Assembly (NCBI GenBank): GCA_040954595.2
Contig: CM082581.2
Span: forward strand, 1,798,001 to 1,862,000
DNA: 64,000 bases
DNA from: Balanoglossus misakiensis
Taxonomy: Eukaryota; Hemichordata
Direction of reading: 5' to 3'
Both the position numbers and the translations under genes were made by a program. The number at the start of each line of letters is the position of its first letter. Position 1 is the stretch's first letter. The notes beneath the pieces are model-generated. The model worked only from the letters and a program-made list of their open reading frames with translations. It had not been told where the DNA came from and ran no database searches. Positions 1-12,998 of the stretch are shown here, in pieces.

Positions 1-1979
1 AAATGAGAGCAGAGAATTTGTTGCCGCCGTTCTTGGGAGGGGATAAATAACGGCTGAGAATTTCTTGCCGCCATTCACGGGAGGGGAGAAATGATGGCAG
101 GGAATTTATTGCCGCCCCTTGGGAGGGGAGAAATGATGGCAGTGAATTTATTGCCGCCATCCTTGGGAAGGGAGATATAACGGCTGAGAGTCTGTTGCTT
201 CCATTCTTGGCAGGGGAGAAATGATGGCAGAGAGTTTGTTGCCGCCATTCTCGGGAGGGGAGAAATGATGGCAGAGAATTTATGCTGCCATTCTTGGGAG
301 GGGAGAAATGATGGCAGAGAGTTTGTTGCCGCCATTCTCGGGAGGGGAGAAATGGGGGCAGAGAGTAAACTTTGTTGCCGCCATTGTCGGGAGGGGAGAA
401 GTAACGGCTGAGAGTTTGTTGCTTCCATTCTTGGCAGGGGAGAAATGATGGCAGAGAATTTATTGCCGCCATTATTGGGAGGGGAGAAATGAGAGCAGAG
501 AATTTGTTGCCGCCATTCTTGGGAGGGGATAAATAACGGCTGAGAATTTGTTGCCGCCATTCACGGGAGGGGAGAAATGATGGCAGGGGATTTATTGCCG
601 CCACTTGGGAGGGGAGAAATGATGGCAGTGAATTTATTGCCGCCATCCTTGGGAGGGGAGAAATAACGGCTGAGAGTCTGTTGGTTCCATTCTTGGCAGG
701 GGAGAAATGATGGCAGAGAGTTTGTTGCCGCCATTCTCAGGAGGGGAGAAATGATGGCAGAGAATTTATTGCCGCCATTCTTGGGAGGGGAGAAATGAGA
801 GCAGAGAATTTGTTACCGCCATTCTTGGGAGGGGATAAATAACCGTTCGGCTGAGAATTTGTTGCCGCCATTCACGGGAGGGGAGAAATGATGGCAGGGA
901 ATTTATTGCCGCCATCCTTGGGAGGGGAGAAATGATTGCAGTGAATGTATTGCCGCTATCCTTGGGAGGGGAGAAACGATGGCAGAGAGTTTGTTGCTGC
1001 CATTCTTGGCAGGGGAGAAACGATTGCATAGAATTTATTGCCGCCATTCTTGGCAGGGGAGAAATGATGGCCGAGAGTTTGTTGCCGCCATTCTCGGGAG
1101 GGGAGAAATGATGGCAGAGAATTTATTGGCGCCATTTTTGGGAGGGGAGAAATGAGAGCAGAGAATTTGTTGCCGCCATTCTTGGGAGGGGATAAATAAC
1201 GGCTGAGAATGTGTTGCCGCCATTCACGGGAGGGGAGAAATGATGGCAGTGAATTTATTGCCGCCATCCTTGGGAGGGGAGAAATGATGGCAGTGAATTT
1301 ATTGCCGCCATTATTGGGAGTGGAGAAATGATGGCAGAGAGTTTGTTGCCGCCATTATTGGGAGGGGAGAAATGAGAGCAGAGAATTTGTTGCCGCCATT
1401 CTTGGGAGGGGAGAAATGATGGCAGTGAATTTATTGCCGCCATCCTTGGGAGGGGAGAAATGATGGCAGTGAATTTATTGCCGCCATCCTTGGGAGGGGA
1501 GAAATGATGGCAGTGAATTTATTGCCGCCATTATTGGGAGGGGAGAAATGATGGCAGAGAGTTTGTTGCCGCCATTATTGGGAGGGGAGAAATGAGAGCA
1601 GAGAATTTGTTGCCGCCATTCTTGGGAGGGGAGAAATGATGGCAGTGAATTTATTGCCGCCATCCTTGGGAGGGGAGAAATAACGGCTGAGAGTTTGTTG
1701 CTGCCATTCTTGGGAGGGGAGAAACGATGGCAGAGAGTTTGTTGCCGCCATTCTCGGGAGGGGAGAAATGATGGCAGTGAATTTATTGCCGCCATCCTTG
1801 GGAGGGGAGAAATGATGGCAGTGAATTTATTGCCGCCATCCTTGGGAGGGGAGAAACGATGGCAGAGAGTTTGTTGCCGCCATTCTTGGGAGGGGAGAAA
1901 TGAGAGCAGAGAATTTGTTGCCGCCATTCTTGGGAGGGGATAAATAACCGTTCGGCTGAGAATTTGTTGCCGCCATTCA

Positions 1980-4453
1980 CGGGAGGGGAGAAATGATGGC
2001 AGGGAATTTATTGCCGCCATCCTTGGGAGGGGAGAAATGATGGCAGTGAATTTATTGCCGCCATCCTTGGGAGGGGAGAAATGAGAGCAGAGAATTTGTT
2101 GCCGCCATTCTTGGGAGGGGATAAATAACCGTTCGGCTGAGAATTTGTTGCCGCCATTCACGGGAGGGGAGAAATGATGGCAGGGAATTTATTGCCGCCA
2201 TTATTGGGAGGGGAGAAACGATTGCATAGAATTTATTGCCGCCATTCTTGGCAGGGGAGAAATGATGGCCGAGAGTTTGTTGCCGCCATTCTCGGGAGGG
2301 GAGAAATGATGGCAGTGAATTTATTGCCGCCATCCTTGGGAGGGGAGAAATGATGGCAGTGAATTTATTGCCGCCATCCTTGGGAGGGGAGAAACGATGG
2401 CAGAGAGTTTGTTGCCGCCATTCTTGGGAGGGGAGAAATGAGAGCAGAGAATTTGTTGCCGCCATTCTTGGGAGGGGATAAATAACCGTTCGGCTGAGAA
2501 TTTGTTGCCGCCATTCACGGGAGGGGAGAAATGATGGCAGGGAATTTATTGCCGCCATCCTTAGGAGGGGAAAAATGATTGCAGTGAATTTATTGCCGCC
2601 ATCCTTGGGAGGGGAGAAACGATGGCAGAGAATTTATTGCTGCCATTCTTGGGAGGGGAGAAATGATGGCAGAGAATTTATTGCCGCCATTATTGGGAGG
2701 GGAGAAATGATGGCAGAGAGTTTGTTGCTGCCATTCTTGGCAGGAGAGAAATGAGAGCAGAGAATTTGTTGCCGCCATTCTTGGCAGGGGAGAAATGATG
2801 GCAGTGAATTTATTGCCGCTATCCTTGGGAGGGGAGAAATGATGGCAGAGAATTTATTGCCGCCATCCTTGGGAGGGGAGAAATAAGGGCTGAGAGTAAA
2901 CTTTGTTGCGGCCATTCTCGGGAGGGGAGAAATAACGGCTGAGAGTTTGTTGCTGCCATTCTTGGCAGGGGAGAAACGATGGCAGAGAATTTATTGCCGC
3001 CATTCTTGGCAGGGGAGAAATGATGGCCGAGAGTTTGTTGCCGCCAAACTCGGGAGGGGAGAAATGATGGCAGAGAATTTATTGGCGCCATTTTTGGGAG
3101 GAGAGAAATGAGAGCAGAGAATTTGTTGCCGCCATTCTTGGGAGGGGATAAATAACGGCTGAGAATGTGTTGCCGCCATTCTCGGGAGGGGAGAAATGAT
3201 GGCAGGGAATTTATTGCCGCCATCCTTGGGAGGGGAGAAATGATGGCAGTGAATTTATTGCCGCCATCCTTGGGAGGGGAGAAATGAGAGCAGAGAATTT
3301 GTTGCCGCCATTCTTGGGAGGGGATAAATAACCGTTCGGCTGAGAATTTGTTGCCGCCATTCACGGGAGGGGAGAAATGATGGCAGGGAATTTATTGCCG
3401 CCATTATTGGGAGGGGAGAAACGATTGCATAGAATTTATTGCCGCCATTCTTGGCAGGGGAGAAATGATGGCCGAGAGTTTGTTGCCGCCATTCTCGGGA
3501 GGGGAGAAATGATGGCAGTGAATTTATTGCCGCCATCCTTGGGAGGGGAGAAATGATGGCAGTGAATTTATTGCCGCCATCCTTGGGAGGGGAGAAACGA
3601 TGGCAGAGAGTTTGTTGCCGCCATTCTTGGGAGGGGAGAAATGAGAGCAGAGAATTTGTTGCCGCCATTCTTGGGAGGGGATAAATAACCGTTCGGCTGA
3701 GAATTTGTTGCCGCCATTCACGGGAGGGGAGAAATGATGGCAGGGAATTTATTGCCGCCATCCTTAGGAGGGGAAAAATGATTGCAGTGAATTTATTGCC
3801 GCCATCCTTGGGAGGGGAGAAACGATGGCAGAGAATTTATTGCTGCCATTCTTGGGAGGGGAGAAATGATGGCAGAGAATTTATTGCCGCCATTATTGGG
3901 AGGGGAGAAATGATGGCAGAGAGTTTGTTGCTGCCATTCTTGGCAGGAGAGAAATGAGAGCAGAGAATTTGTTGCCGCCATTCTTGGCAGGGGAGAAATG
4001 ATGGCAGTGAATTTATTGCCGCTATCCTTGGGAGGGGAGAAATGATGGCAGAGAATTTATTGCCGCCATCCTTGGGAGGGGAGAAATAAGGGCTGAGAGT
4101 AAACTTTGTTGCGGCCATTCTCGGGAGGGGAGAAATAACGGCTGAGAGTTTGTTGCTGCCATTCTTGGCAGGGGAGAAACGATGGCAGAGAATTTATTGC
4201 CGCCATTCTTGGCAGGGGAGAAATGATGGCCGAGAGTTTGTTGCCGCCAAACTCGGGAGGGGAGAAATGATGGCAGAGAATTTATTGGCGCCATTTTTGG
4301 GAGGAGAGAAATGAGAGCAGAGAATTTGTTGCCGCCATTCTTGGGAGGGGATAAATAACGGCTGAGAATGTGTTGCCGCCATTCTCGGGAGGGGAGAAAT
4401 GATGGCAGGGAATTTATTGCCGCCATCCTTGGGAGGGGAGAAATGATGGCAGT
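1980..4453. repeat. Tandem duplication within the minisatellite, period 1203 bp
   Basis: The same order of 44-bp unit variants is repeated at an offset of 1203 bp: about 1980-3182 matches 3183-4453. Rare variants such as the GCCGCCAAACTCGGG unit and the TTAGGAGGGGAAAAATGATT unit recur at exactly this spacing. This is a recent block duplication inside the array, larger than the basic unit. Confidence 0.85.
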
Positions 4454-5340
4454 GTATTTATTGCCGCCATCCTTCGGAGGGGAGAAACGATGGCAGAGAA
4501 TTTATGCTGCCATTCTTTGGAGGGGAGAAATGATGGCAGAGAGTTTGTTGCCGCCATTCTCGGGAGGGGAGAAATGGGGGCAGAGAGTAAACTTTGTTGC
4601 CGCCATTGTCGGGAGGGGAGAAGTAACGGCTGAGAGTTTGTTACTTCCATTCTTGGCAGGGGAGAAATGATGGCAGAGAATTTAATGCCGCCATTATTGG
4701 GAGGGGAGAAATGAGAGCAGAGAATTTGTTGCCGCCATTCTTGGGAGGGGATAAATAACGGCTGAGAATTTGTTGCCGCCATTCATGGGAGGGGAGAAAT
4801 GATGGCAGGGAATTTATTGCCGCCCCTTGGGAGGGGAGAAATGATGGCAGTGAATTTATTGCCGCCATCCTTGGGAGGGGAGAAATAACGGCTGAGAGTC
4901 TGTTGCTTCCATTCTTGGCAGGGGAGAAATGATGGCAGAGAGTTTGTTGCCGCCATTCTCGGGAGGGGAGAAATGATGGCAGAGAATTTATTGCCGCCAT
5001 TCTTGGGAGGGGAGAAATGAGAGCAGAGAATTTGTTGCCGCCATTCTTGGGAGGGGATAAATAACCGTTCGGCTGAGAATTTGTTGCCGCCATTCACGGG
5101 AGGGGAGAAATGATGGCAGGGAATTTATTGCCGCCATCCTTGGGAGGGGAGAAATGATTGCAGTGAATTTATTGCCGCCATCCTTGGGAGGGGAGAAATG
5201 ATGGCAGAGAATTTATTGCTGCCATTCTTGGGAGGGGAGAAATGATGGCAGAGAATGTATTGCCGCCATTATTGGGAGGGGAGAAATGATGGCAGAGAGT
5301 TTGTTGCCGCCATTATTGGGAGGGGAGAAATGATGGCAGT

Positions 5341-7628
5341 GAATTTATTGCCGCCATCCTTGTGAGGGGAGAAACGATGGCAGAGAATTTATGCTGCCAT
5401 TCTTTGGAGGGGAGAAATGGTGGCAGAGAGTTTGTTGCCGCCATTCTCGGGAGGGGAGAAATGGGGGCAGAGAGTAAACTTTGTTGCCGCCATTGTCGGG
5501 AGGGGAGAAGTAACGGTTGAGAGTTTGTTGCTTCCATTCTTGGCAGGGGAGAAATGATGGCAGAGAATTTAATGCCGTCATTATTGGGAGGGGAGAAATG
5601 AGAGCAGAGAATTTGTTGCCGCCATTCTTTGGAGGGGATAAATAACGGCTGAGAATTTGTTGCCGCCATTCATGGGAGGGGAGAAATGATGGCAGGGAAT
5701 TTATTGCCGCCCCTTGGGAGGGGAGAAATGATGGCAGTGAATTTATTGCCGCCATCCTTGGGAGGGGAGAAATAACGGCTGAGAGTCTGTTGCTTCCATT
5801 CTTGGCAGGGGAGAAATGATGGCAGAGAGTTTGTTGCCGCCATTCTCGGGAGGGGAGAAATGATGGCAGAGAATTTATTGCCGCCATTCTTGGGAGGGGA
5901 GAAATGAGAGCAGAGAATTTGTTGCCGCCATTCTTGAGAGGGGATAAATAACCGTTCGGCTGAGAATTTGTTGCCGCCATTCACGGGAGGGGAGAAATGA
6001 TGGCAGGGAATTTATTGCCGCCATCCTTGGGAGGGGAGAAATGATTGCAGTGAATTTATTGCCGCCATCCTTGGGAGGGGAGAAATGATGGCAGAGAATT
6101 TATTGCTGCCATTCTTGGGAGGGGAGAAATGATGGCAGAGAATGTATTGCCGCCATTATTGGGAGGGGAGAAATGATGGCAGAGAGTTTGTTGCCGCCAT
6201 TATTGGGAGGGGAGAATGAGAGCAGAGAATTTGTTGCCGCCATTCTTGGGAGGGGAGAAATGATGGCAGTGAATTTATTGCCGCCATCCTTGGGAGGGGA
6301 GAAATATGGGCTGAGAGTCTGTTGCTTCCATTCTTGGGAGGGGAGAAATATGGGCTGAGAGTCTGTTGCTTCCATTCTTGGCAGGGGAGAAATGATGGCA
6401 GAGAGTTTGTTGCCGCCATTCTTGGGAGGGGAGAAATGATTGCAGAGAATTTATTGCCGCCATTCTTGGGAGGGGAAAAACGATGGCAGAGAATTTATTG
6501 CCGCCATCCTTGTGAGGGGAGAAACGATGGCAGAGAATTTATGCTGCCATTCTTTGGAGGGGAGAAATGGTGGCAGAGAGTTTGTTGCCGCCATTCTCGG
6601 GAGGGGAGAAATGGGGGCAGAGAGTAAACTTTGTTGCCGCCATTGTCGGGAGGGGAGAAGTAACGGTTGAGAGTTTGTTGCTTCCATTCTTGGCAGGGGA
6701 GAAATGATGGCAGAGAATTTAATGCCGTCATTATTGGGAGGGGAGAAATGAGAGCAGAGAATTTGTTGCCGCCATTCTTTGGAGGGGATAAATAACGGCT
6801 GAGAATTTGTTGCCGCCATTCATGGGAGGGGAGAAATGATGGTAGGGAATTTATTGCCGCCCCTTGGGAGGGGAGAAATGATGGCAGTGAATTTATTGCC
6901 GCCATCCTTGGGAGGGGAGAAATAACGGCTGAGAGTCTGTTGCTTCCATTCTTGGCAGGGGAGAAATGATGGCAGAGAGTTTGTTGCCGCCATTCTCGGG
7001 AGGGGAGAAATGATGGCAGAGAATTTATTGCCGCCATTCTTGGGAGGGGAGAAATGAGAGCAGAGAATTTGTTGCCGCCATTCTTGAGAGGGGATAAATA
7101 ACCGTTCGGCTGAGAATTTGTTGCCGCCATTCACGGGAGGGGAGAAATGATGGCAGGGAATTTATTGCCGCCATCCTTGGGAGGGGAGAAATGATTGCAG
7201 TGAATTTATTGCCGCCATCCTTGGGAGGGGAGAAATGATGGCAGAGAATTTATTGCTGCCATTCTTGGGAGGGGAGAAATGATGGCAGAGAATGTATTGC
7301 CGCCATTATTGGGAGGGGAGAAATGATGGCAGAGAGTTTGTTGCCGCCATTATTGGGAGGGGAGAATGAGAGCAGAGAATTTGTTGCCGCCATTCTTGGG
7401 AGGGGAGAAATGATGGCAGTGAATTTATTGCCGCCATCCTTGGGAGGGGAGAAATATGGGCTGAGAGTCTGTTGCTTCCATTCTTGGGAGGGGAGAAATA
7501 TGGGCTGAGAGTCTGTTGCTTCCATTCTTGGCAGGGGAGAAATGATGGCAGAGAGTTTGTTGCCGCCATTCTTGGGAGGGGAGAAATGATTGCAGAGAAT
7601 TTATTGCCGCCATTCTTGGGAGGGGAGA
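5341..7628. repeat. Tandem duplication within the minisatellite, period 1150 bp
   Basis: About 5341-6479 and 6491-7628 carry the same series of unit variants at a 1150-bp offset. This includes the ATCCTTGTGAGGGG unit, the TTCTTTGGAGGGG unit and the paired ATATGGGCTGAGAGTC units. The copies differ by few substitutions, for example ATGATGGCAGGG against ATGATGGTAGGG near 6840. Confidence 0.85.
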
Positions 7629-8986
7629 AATGAGAGCAGAGAATTTGTTGCCGCCATTCTTGGGAAGGGATAAATAACCGTTCGGCTGAGAATTTGTTGC
7701 CGCCATTCACGGGAGGGGAGAAATGATGGCAGGGAATTTATTGCCGCCATCCTTGGGAGGGGAGAAACGATGGAAGAGAATTTATTGCTGCCATTCTTGG
7801 GAGGGGAGAAATGATGGCAGAGAATTTATTGCCGCCATTATTGGGAGGGGAGAAATGATGGCAGAGAGTTTGTTGCCGCCATTATTGGGAGGGGAGAAAT
7901 GAGAGCAGAGAATTTGTTGCCGCCATTCTTGGGAGGGGAGAAATGATGGCAGTGAATTTATTGCCGCCATCCTTGGGAGGGGAGAAATGATTGCAGTGAA
8001 TTTATTGCCGCCATCCTTGGGAGGGGAGAAACGATGGCAGAGAATTTATTGCTGCCATTCTTGGGAGGGGAGAAATGATGGCAGAGAATTTATTGCCGCT
8101 ATTATTGGGAGGGGAGAAATGATGGCAGAGAGTTTGTTGCCGCCATTATTGGGAGGGGAGAAATGAGAGCAGAGAATTTGTTGCCGGCATTATTGGGAGG
8201 GGAGAAATGATGGCAGAGAGTTTGTTGCCGCCATTATTGGGAGGGGAGAAATGATGGCAGTGAATTTATTGCCGCCATCCTTGGGAGGGGAGAAATGATG
8301 GCAGAGAATTTATTGCCGCCATCCTTGGGAGGGGAGAAATATGGGCTGAGAGTCTGTTGCTTCCATTCTTGGCAGGGGAGAAATGATGGCAGAGAGTTTG
8401 TTGCCGCCATTCTTGGGAGGGGAGAAATGGTGGCAGAGAATGTATTGCCGCCATTCTTGGGAGGGGAGAAATGAGAGCAGAGAGTTTGTTGCCGCCATTC
8501 TTGGGAGGGGATAAATAACCGTTCGGCAGAGAGTTTGTTGCCGCCATTATTGGGAGGGGAGAAATGATGGCAAGGAATTTATTGCCGCCATCCTTGGGAG
8601 GGGAGAAACGATGGCAGAGAATTTATTGCTGCCATTCTTGGGAGGGGAGAAATGATGGCAGAGAATTTATTGCCGCCATTATTGGGAGGGGAGAAATGAT
8701 GGCAGAGAGTTTGTTGCCGCCATTATTGGGAGGGGAGAAATGATGGCAGATAGTTTGTTGCCGCCATTCTCGGGAGGGGAGAAATGATGGCAGAGAAGTT
8801 TTTGCCGCCATTCTTGGGAGGGGAGAAATGAGAGCAGAGAATTTGTTGCCGCCATTCTTGGGAGGGGATAAATAACCGTTCGGCTGAGAATTTGTTGCCG
8901 CCATTCACGGGAGGGGAGAAATGATGGCAGGGAATTTATTGCCGCCATCCTTGGGAGGGAAAAACGATGGCAGAGAATTTATTGCC

Positions 8987-9980
8987 AAAGTGCGTGCACC
9001 ATGGTTCTCTGAGGATTTACTAACTATGAGAAAAGAGTTACGTCGACTGGAAATAAATTGGCGTAAATCAAATTTGGAAATCGATCGCCAAATGTTCATT
9101 TTTAAGCGCATGGAATATTCACGCCGATGTGACGCATTAAAAACAGACTATCACCAGATTAGAATTGAAGACGCAGATAACAAGAAATTGTTTGCGATTG
9201 TTGCAGAACTGTCCGATTCGAGAAAAGCATTATCCAACTCCATTCCGAACAACGTACAAACAAAAGAAATTCCATCAGCCTTCATGAATTATTTTGAAAA
9301 CAAGGTGTCGCAACTCCGTGACAGGATTGGTCCACAACCGCACAGCTGTGAGGCTGACATAACACCGACTCATACTTTCGCGGAATTTGACCCAGTGTCA
9401 CCTGGGGATATAATTGCGTTAGTGAAACAATCACCACCGAAATCTTGTGAACTCGACATTCAACCATATGGAGTGTTGAAGAATTGCGTACACATCTTAG
9501 CACCTTTCCTTGCTGATCTTTTCAACAATTCGCTCACAGCTGGCATCGTGCCGAGTCATTTCAAGTCAGTGATAATTCGTCCATTGTTAAAGAAAGTTGA
9601 TCTGGATCAGAACATTCTGAAGAACTACAGACCGGTTTCAAACCTTCCGTTCTTGTCAAAACTCCTCGAGCGTGTAGTCGTTCAGCAACTGAACAGTCAC
9701 CTCACTAAATTTAGTCTTTTCACAAAGTTTCAAAGTGCTTACCGTGCTAATCATAGCACGGAAACTGCTCTCTTGCGTGTCCACAATGACATCATGCTTG
9801 CCTTGAATAACAAACAGGATGTAATTCTTATCATGTTAGATTTATCAGCGGCGTTTGACACTATCGATCATGAAATAATGCTACAGAGACTACATCATCG
9901 TTTTGGAATAACTGGTAACACTTTATCGTGGTTTCGTTCGTACCTCGTTAATCGCCAACAGTGCGTCAAGGTTGGATCTG
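8987..9980 (+). pseudogene. CR1/L2-like LINE reverse transcriptase, 5' half, cut by the transposon
   Basis: This open frame encodes the N-terminal part of a non-LTR retrotransposon polymerase: the end of an endonuclease-RT linker (APWFSEDLL), then reverse transcriptase fingers and palm. Visible motifs are KNYRPVSNLPFLSKLLERVV, FQSAYRANHSTETALL and the first catalytic block [12 protein letters not shown], followed by WFRSYLVNRQQ. The frame opens upstream in minisatellite sequence, so its apparent ATG at 8921 is not a real start. The LINE copy is 5'-truncated, with its first base near 8987. The coding frame breaks at 9980 where the 13.8-kb DNA transposon begins, and continues in the same frame at 23778. 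Assignment to the CR1/L2/Rex1 group rests on the motif wording and the short-repeat 3' tail. The copy is dead through truncation, insertion and a later stop. Confidence 0.93.
9975..9980. other. Target-site duplication, left copy (GATCTG)
   Basis: GATCTG directly precedes the transposon's first base. The same six bases directly follow its last base at 23772-23777. Removing the element and one copy restores an uninterrupted LINE reading frame, which confirms both the boundaries and the 6-bp length. Confidence 0.95.
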
Positions 9981-10030
9981 TATGGAAAGCCATAACTGCC
10001 TTAAGTGAACTGAACTCATGTTCTCTTGTG
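9981..10030 (+). repeat. Left terminal inverted repeat of the transposon
   Basis: Fifty bases beginning TATGGAAAGCC and ending TTCTCTTGTG are the exact reverse complement of 23722-23771. Beyond this core the inverted similarity continues into the minisatellite, with variant units in nearly the same order, so the effective inverted repeat is at least several hundred bases. Confidence 0.97.
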
Positions 10031-11078
10031 TATTTAACATGTTGTCTTGTACATTTAATATGTTGTCTTGTGTATTTAACATGTTTTCTTGTGCATTTAA
10101 CATGTTTTCTTGTGCATTTCATATATGGTCCTGTGCATTTAACATGTTGTCTTGTGCATTTCATATATGGTCCTGCGCATTTAACATGTTGTCTTGTGCA
10201 TTTTATATTGTCTTGTCCATTTAACATGTTGTCTTGTGCATTCATATACGCTGTCTTGTACATTTAACATGTTGTCCTGTGCATTTCTATATGTTGTCTT
10301 GTCCATTCATATACGTTGTCTTGTGCATTTCTATATGTTTTCGTGTGACTTTAATATGTTGTCCTGTTCATTTCTATATGTTGTCTTGTCCATTTATATA
10401 CGTTGTCTTGTGCATTTCTATATGTTGTCTTGTCCATTTCTATATGTTGTCTTGTGCATTTCTATATGTTGTCGTGTGACTTTAATATGTTGTCCTGTTC
10501 ATTTCTATATGTTGTCTTGTTTATTTATATACGTTGTCTTGTGCATTTCTATATGTTGTCTTGTCCATTCATATATGTTGTGGTGTGCCTTTAACATGCA
10601 TTTCTATATGTTGTCTTGTCCATTCATATATGTTGTGGTGTGCCTTTAACATGTTGTCCTGTTCATTTCTATATGTTGTCTTGTCCATTCATATACGTTG
10701 TCTTGTCCATTCATATACATTGTCTTGTACATTTCTATATGTTGTGGTGTGCCTTTAACATGTTGTCTTGTTCATTTCTATATGTTGTCTTGTCCATTCA
10801 TATATATTGTGGTGTGCCTTTAACATGTTGTCCTGTTCATTTCTATATGTTGTCTTGTCCATTCATATACGTTGTCTTGTCCATTCATATACATTGTCTT
10901 GTACATTTATATATGCTTTTGTGTGCCTTTAACATGTTTTCCTGTGCATTTCTATATGTTGTCTTGTCCATTTATATACGTTGTCTTGTGCATTTCTATA
11001 TGTTGTCTTGTCCATTTATATACGTTGTCTTGTCCATTCATATTGGTTGTCTTGTCCATTCATATACGTTGTCTTGTG
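10031..11078 (+). repeat. Left subterminal 21-22-bp minisatellite of the transposon
   Basis: About 48 tandem units of 21-22 bp have the core TGTTGTCTTGTGCATTT. The outer units carry TTTAACATG, the inner ones TTCTATATG or TTCATATACG. The same family in reverse orientation fills 22461-23721. Near the ends, distinctive units such as ATATATGGTCCTGTGC occur in mirrored order. Open frames here (strings of LVHFYMLSC) are products of a stop-poor repeat and are not genes. A role as repeated transposase-binding sites is an inference from subterminal repeats in other transposons. Confidence 0.95.
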
Positions 11079-11087
11079 CTTGTGTTG

Positions 11088-11192
11088 TTTTATAATGATT
11101 ATCAAAGTATATACCATAATGCAACAGTATGAGCATGCTCAGTAGATTTTTTACATAATAACACGCAAGAAAGATAGCGTTGAAGAGGTATC
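11088..11192 (+). promoter_or_regulatory. Likely promoter and 5' leader of the integrase gene
   Basis: The 105 bp between the end of the subterminal array and the integrase ATG holds TATA-like sequences (TTTATAAT at 11088-11095, TATATA at 11109-11114) and the perfect palindrome GAGCATGCTC near 11130. There is no other room for a promoter unless it lies in the array itself. The transcription start is not determined. Confidence 0.45.
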
Positions 11193-12551
11193 ATGGCATC
11201 TATGAGAGACATTCTAGAAAGTCTACAAATGGGGAATCTCAGTGACAACTTTGAGAGTGAAAAGGTAACACCAGAATTAGTGTGTAAACTTTCTGTGCCA
11301 GAACTGGAGGAGCTTGGTCTTCAAAACAGGGCAGACATGATGGCATTACGTATTGCGTGCACCACAAGTGGAGGGGAAACTCCAACAAAAGCCCATGGAT
11401 TATATGGTGGTGCTCCAGAATTTGTCATTCCCAAATGCATCTTAGAACATTTTTTTGATGAAGGATTCACAGTTACTGAAGTGGCATCTATGTTATCTGT
11501 TTCGGAGCGTACTATTTACCGCAGAATGATGCATTATGGGCTGAGTAAGATGAATTTCTCTGATATCTCTGATGGTGACCTGGATGATAATGTACAGCAA
11601 CTGACAGTGGAATTCCCTTATTGTGGTGAAAATATGATCAAGTATATGTTGCAAGAAAAGGGAATTAAAGTCCAACGGATGAGGCTCCGTGATAGTATCC
11701 ACAGGGTAGATGCTGAGGGTGTTAATTCCAGAAGAAAAGGTCGTTTACAAAGACGTGTCTACAATGTGAAGGGACCAAATCACTTATGGCACATTGATAC
11801 CAACCATAAGTTAATTAGATGGCATTTTGTGATATTTGGGGGCATTGATGGCTTCAGTAGACTACCTGTCATCCTATCCTGCAGCAACAACAATAAGGCA
11901 CCCACATTGCTGGAATACTTCAAGTCCAGTGTTGAGAATTTTGGTCTTCCCAGTCGTGTAAGGTCTGACATGGGTCGTGAAAATATACTGATAGCTGAGT
12001 ATATGATTGAGAGACGGGGACCCAACAGGGGAAGCATGATTACAGGCAAAAGTGTGCATAATCAGAGGATTGAGCGATTATGGAAAGATGTGTATGAAGG
12101 TGTTCTGAGCCTTTACTACCAACTATTTTACTTCATGGAAGAAAGAGGTGTACTTGACCCACTGAATGTACTGCACATTGCAGCTCTTCACTATGTGTTC
12201 ATGCCTAAAATAAATGAAAAGTTAGAAATCTGGAGGAAAGCTTGGGCTCGACATCGTATGCGTACAACAAAGACATCACCTCTGCGTTTGTGGATATCTG
12301 GACAGATGAATGATCCAGTTGGTATTGATGACTCTGACATTGGTTTGTATGGAGTAGAGGGTGTCATCAATGATAATTCAGAGGAGACAGACTCGCGACC
12401 AATCATCGAGCCACCATCATTTCAAATGGGTCAACAGTGTATGGATGCACTATCTCAGCACATATTACCAAACTGGACATCAGACAACTATGGCATTGAC
12501 ATTTATAATATAGCAGTTCAAATCATACAGGACAATGCTGATCAAAATTAG
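11193..12551 (+). CDS. DDE integrase-type transposase with SAM-like and HTH N-terminus (452 aa)
   Basis: This protein probably catalyses excision and insertion of the transposon. Residues about 5-54 look like a SAM-type helical domain ([18 protein letters not shown]). Residues about 93-116 look like a helix-turn-helix ([19 protein letters not shown]). The retroviral-type integrase core starts near GPNHLWHID. Candidate catalytic residues are D202 (WHIDTNHK), D259 (VRSDMGREN) and E294 (HNQRIERLW), with 34 residues between the last two. A conserved C-terminal extension follows ([21 protein letters not shown]). Proteins of this type, annotated as integrase core domain proteins, are widespread in cnidarians, lancelets, molluscs and fish. 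The start has a good Kozak context (A at -3, G at +4). There are no introns, stops or frameshifts, and it ends at TAG 12549-12551. It lies head-in from the left end and converges with the HECT gene. Confidence 0.95.
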   Translation: MASMRDILESLQMGNLSDNFESEKVTPELVCKLSVPELEELGLQNRADMMALRIACTTSGGETPTKAHGLYGGAPEFVIPKCILEHFFDEGFTVTEVASMLSVSERTIYRRMMHYGLSKMNFSDISDGDLDDNVQQLTVEFPYCGENMIKYMLQEKGIKVQRMRLRDSIHRVDAEGVNSRRKGRLQRRVYNVKGPNHLWHIDTNHKLIRWHFVIFGGIDGFSRLPVILSCSNNNKAPTLLEYFKSSVENFGLPSRVRSDMGRENILIAEYMIERRGPNRGSMITGKSVHNQRIERLWKDVYEGVLSLYYQLFYFMEERGVLDPLNVLHIAALHYVFMPKINEKLEIWRKAWARHRMRTTKTSPLRLWISGQMNDPVGIDDSDIGLYGVEGVINDNSEETDSRPIIEPPSFQMGQQCMDALSQHILPNWTSDNYGIDIYNIAVQIIQDNADQN

Positions 12552-12945
12552 TCAATAATTTTCAAAGTGCTTAAGTCGCACATATTTGACGGATTAAAAG
12601 AAATGACAATACTTTCAATTTTACTGATCATGTGGATTTTTGGTTTCTCATTTGTATGTACATGTATAATGACAATCTGTAAAAAATATAGGGGTCACCA
12701 CGCTTGTTATCGAAATACAAGGCCGCGAATTTAGTCCCTAATGCTACGGAAAAAGATGAATACATGCAGTTTTTCAGTTTGTTGTGCATACATCATTAAG
12801 AGCATTTGTACACAGAGCAGTAAAAGTTTTAAATAATATACCTTCACAGGCGAAACTGTCCCAAATACTTTTGTTTCACTCATTTCACTCTTTCCGATAT
12901 TATTACAGTCTCTAATGAATATGCTATCATTTCTTCACATTTGGG

Positions 12946-12951
12946 AATAAA
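12946..12951 (+). terminator. Poly(A) signal of the integrase gene (AATAAA)
   Basis: AATAAA lies about 395 bp after the integrase stop codon. It is the best plus-strand hexamer before the opposing gene's 3' end. A minus-strand AATAAA lies 42 bp further on, so the two transcripts would end tail to tail. Confidence 0.55.
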
Positions 12952-12992
12952 ACAGCTTTAAGTACACATTTTTAATAGAGAACAATGACAAC

Positions 12993-12998
12993 TTTATT
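12993..12998 (-). terminator. Poly(A) signal of the HECT ligase gene (AATAAA on the minus strand)
   Basis: TTTATT on the plus strand reads AATAAA on the minus strand, about 975 bp past the HECT stop codon. If it is used, the 3' UTR contains the palindromic MITE at 13327-13661, which would form a long hairpin in the mRNA. An earlier site is possible; no better hexamer was noticed. Confidence 0.4.

Larger units (their letters stand above)
1..8986. repeat. 44-bp minisatellite array, left block
   Basis: Continuous tandem repeats with a unit of about 44 bp. Each unit has a purine-rich part (GGGAGGGGAGAAAT), an ATGATGGCAG part, then GAATTTATTGCC or GAGTTTGTTGCC, and GCCGCCATTCTT or a close variant. 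Shorter units (CCCCTTGGGAGG type, about 40 bp) and longer ones (with CCGTTCGGCTGAG, or GAGTAAACTTTG) are interspersed. The array runs off the left edge, so its start is unseen. Because 44 is not a multiple of 3 and most units lack stops in several frames, the array yields many spurious open frames on both strands. No gene is called in it. It ends at the LINE junction near 8986 and resumes at 24879. Confidence 0.98.

Noticed and set aside
1-8986. CRISPR array
   Set aside because: Repeats of regular size occur, but there are no unique spacers between them, and the surroundings are eukaryotic.
10018-11132. Cysteine-rich hydrophobic open frames (LVHFYMLSC repeats) at both ends of the transposon
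   Set aside because: They arise from the 21-22-bp subterminal minisatellite, occur in several overlapping frames, and mirror each other at 22360-23496. They are repeat artefacts.
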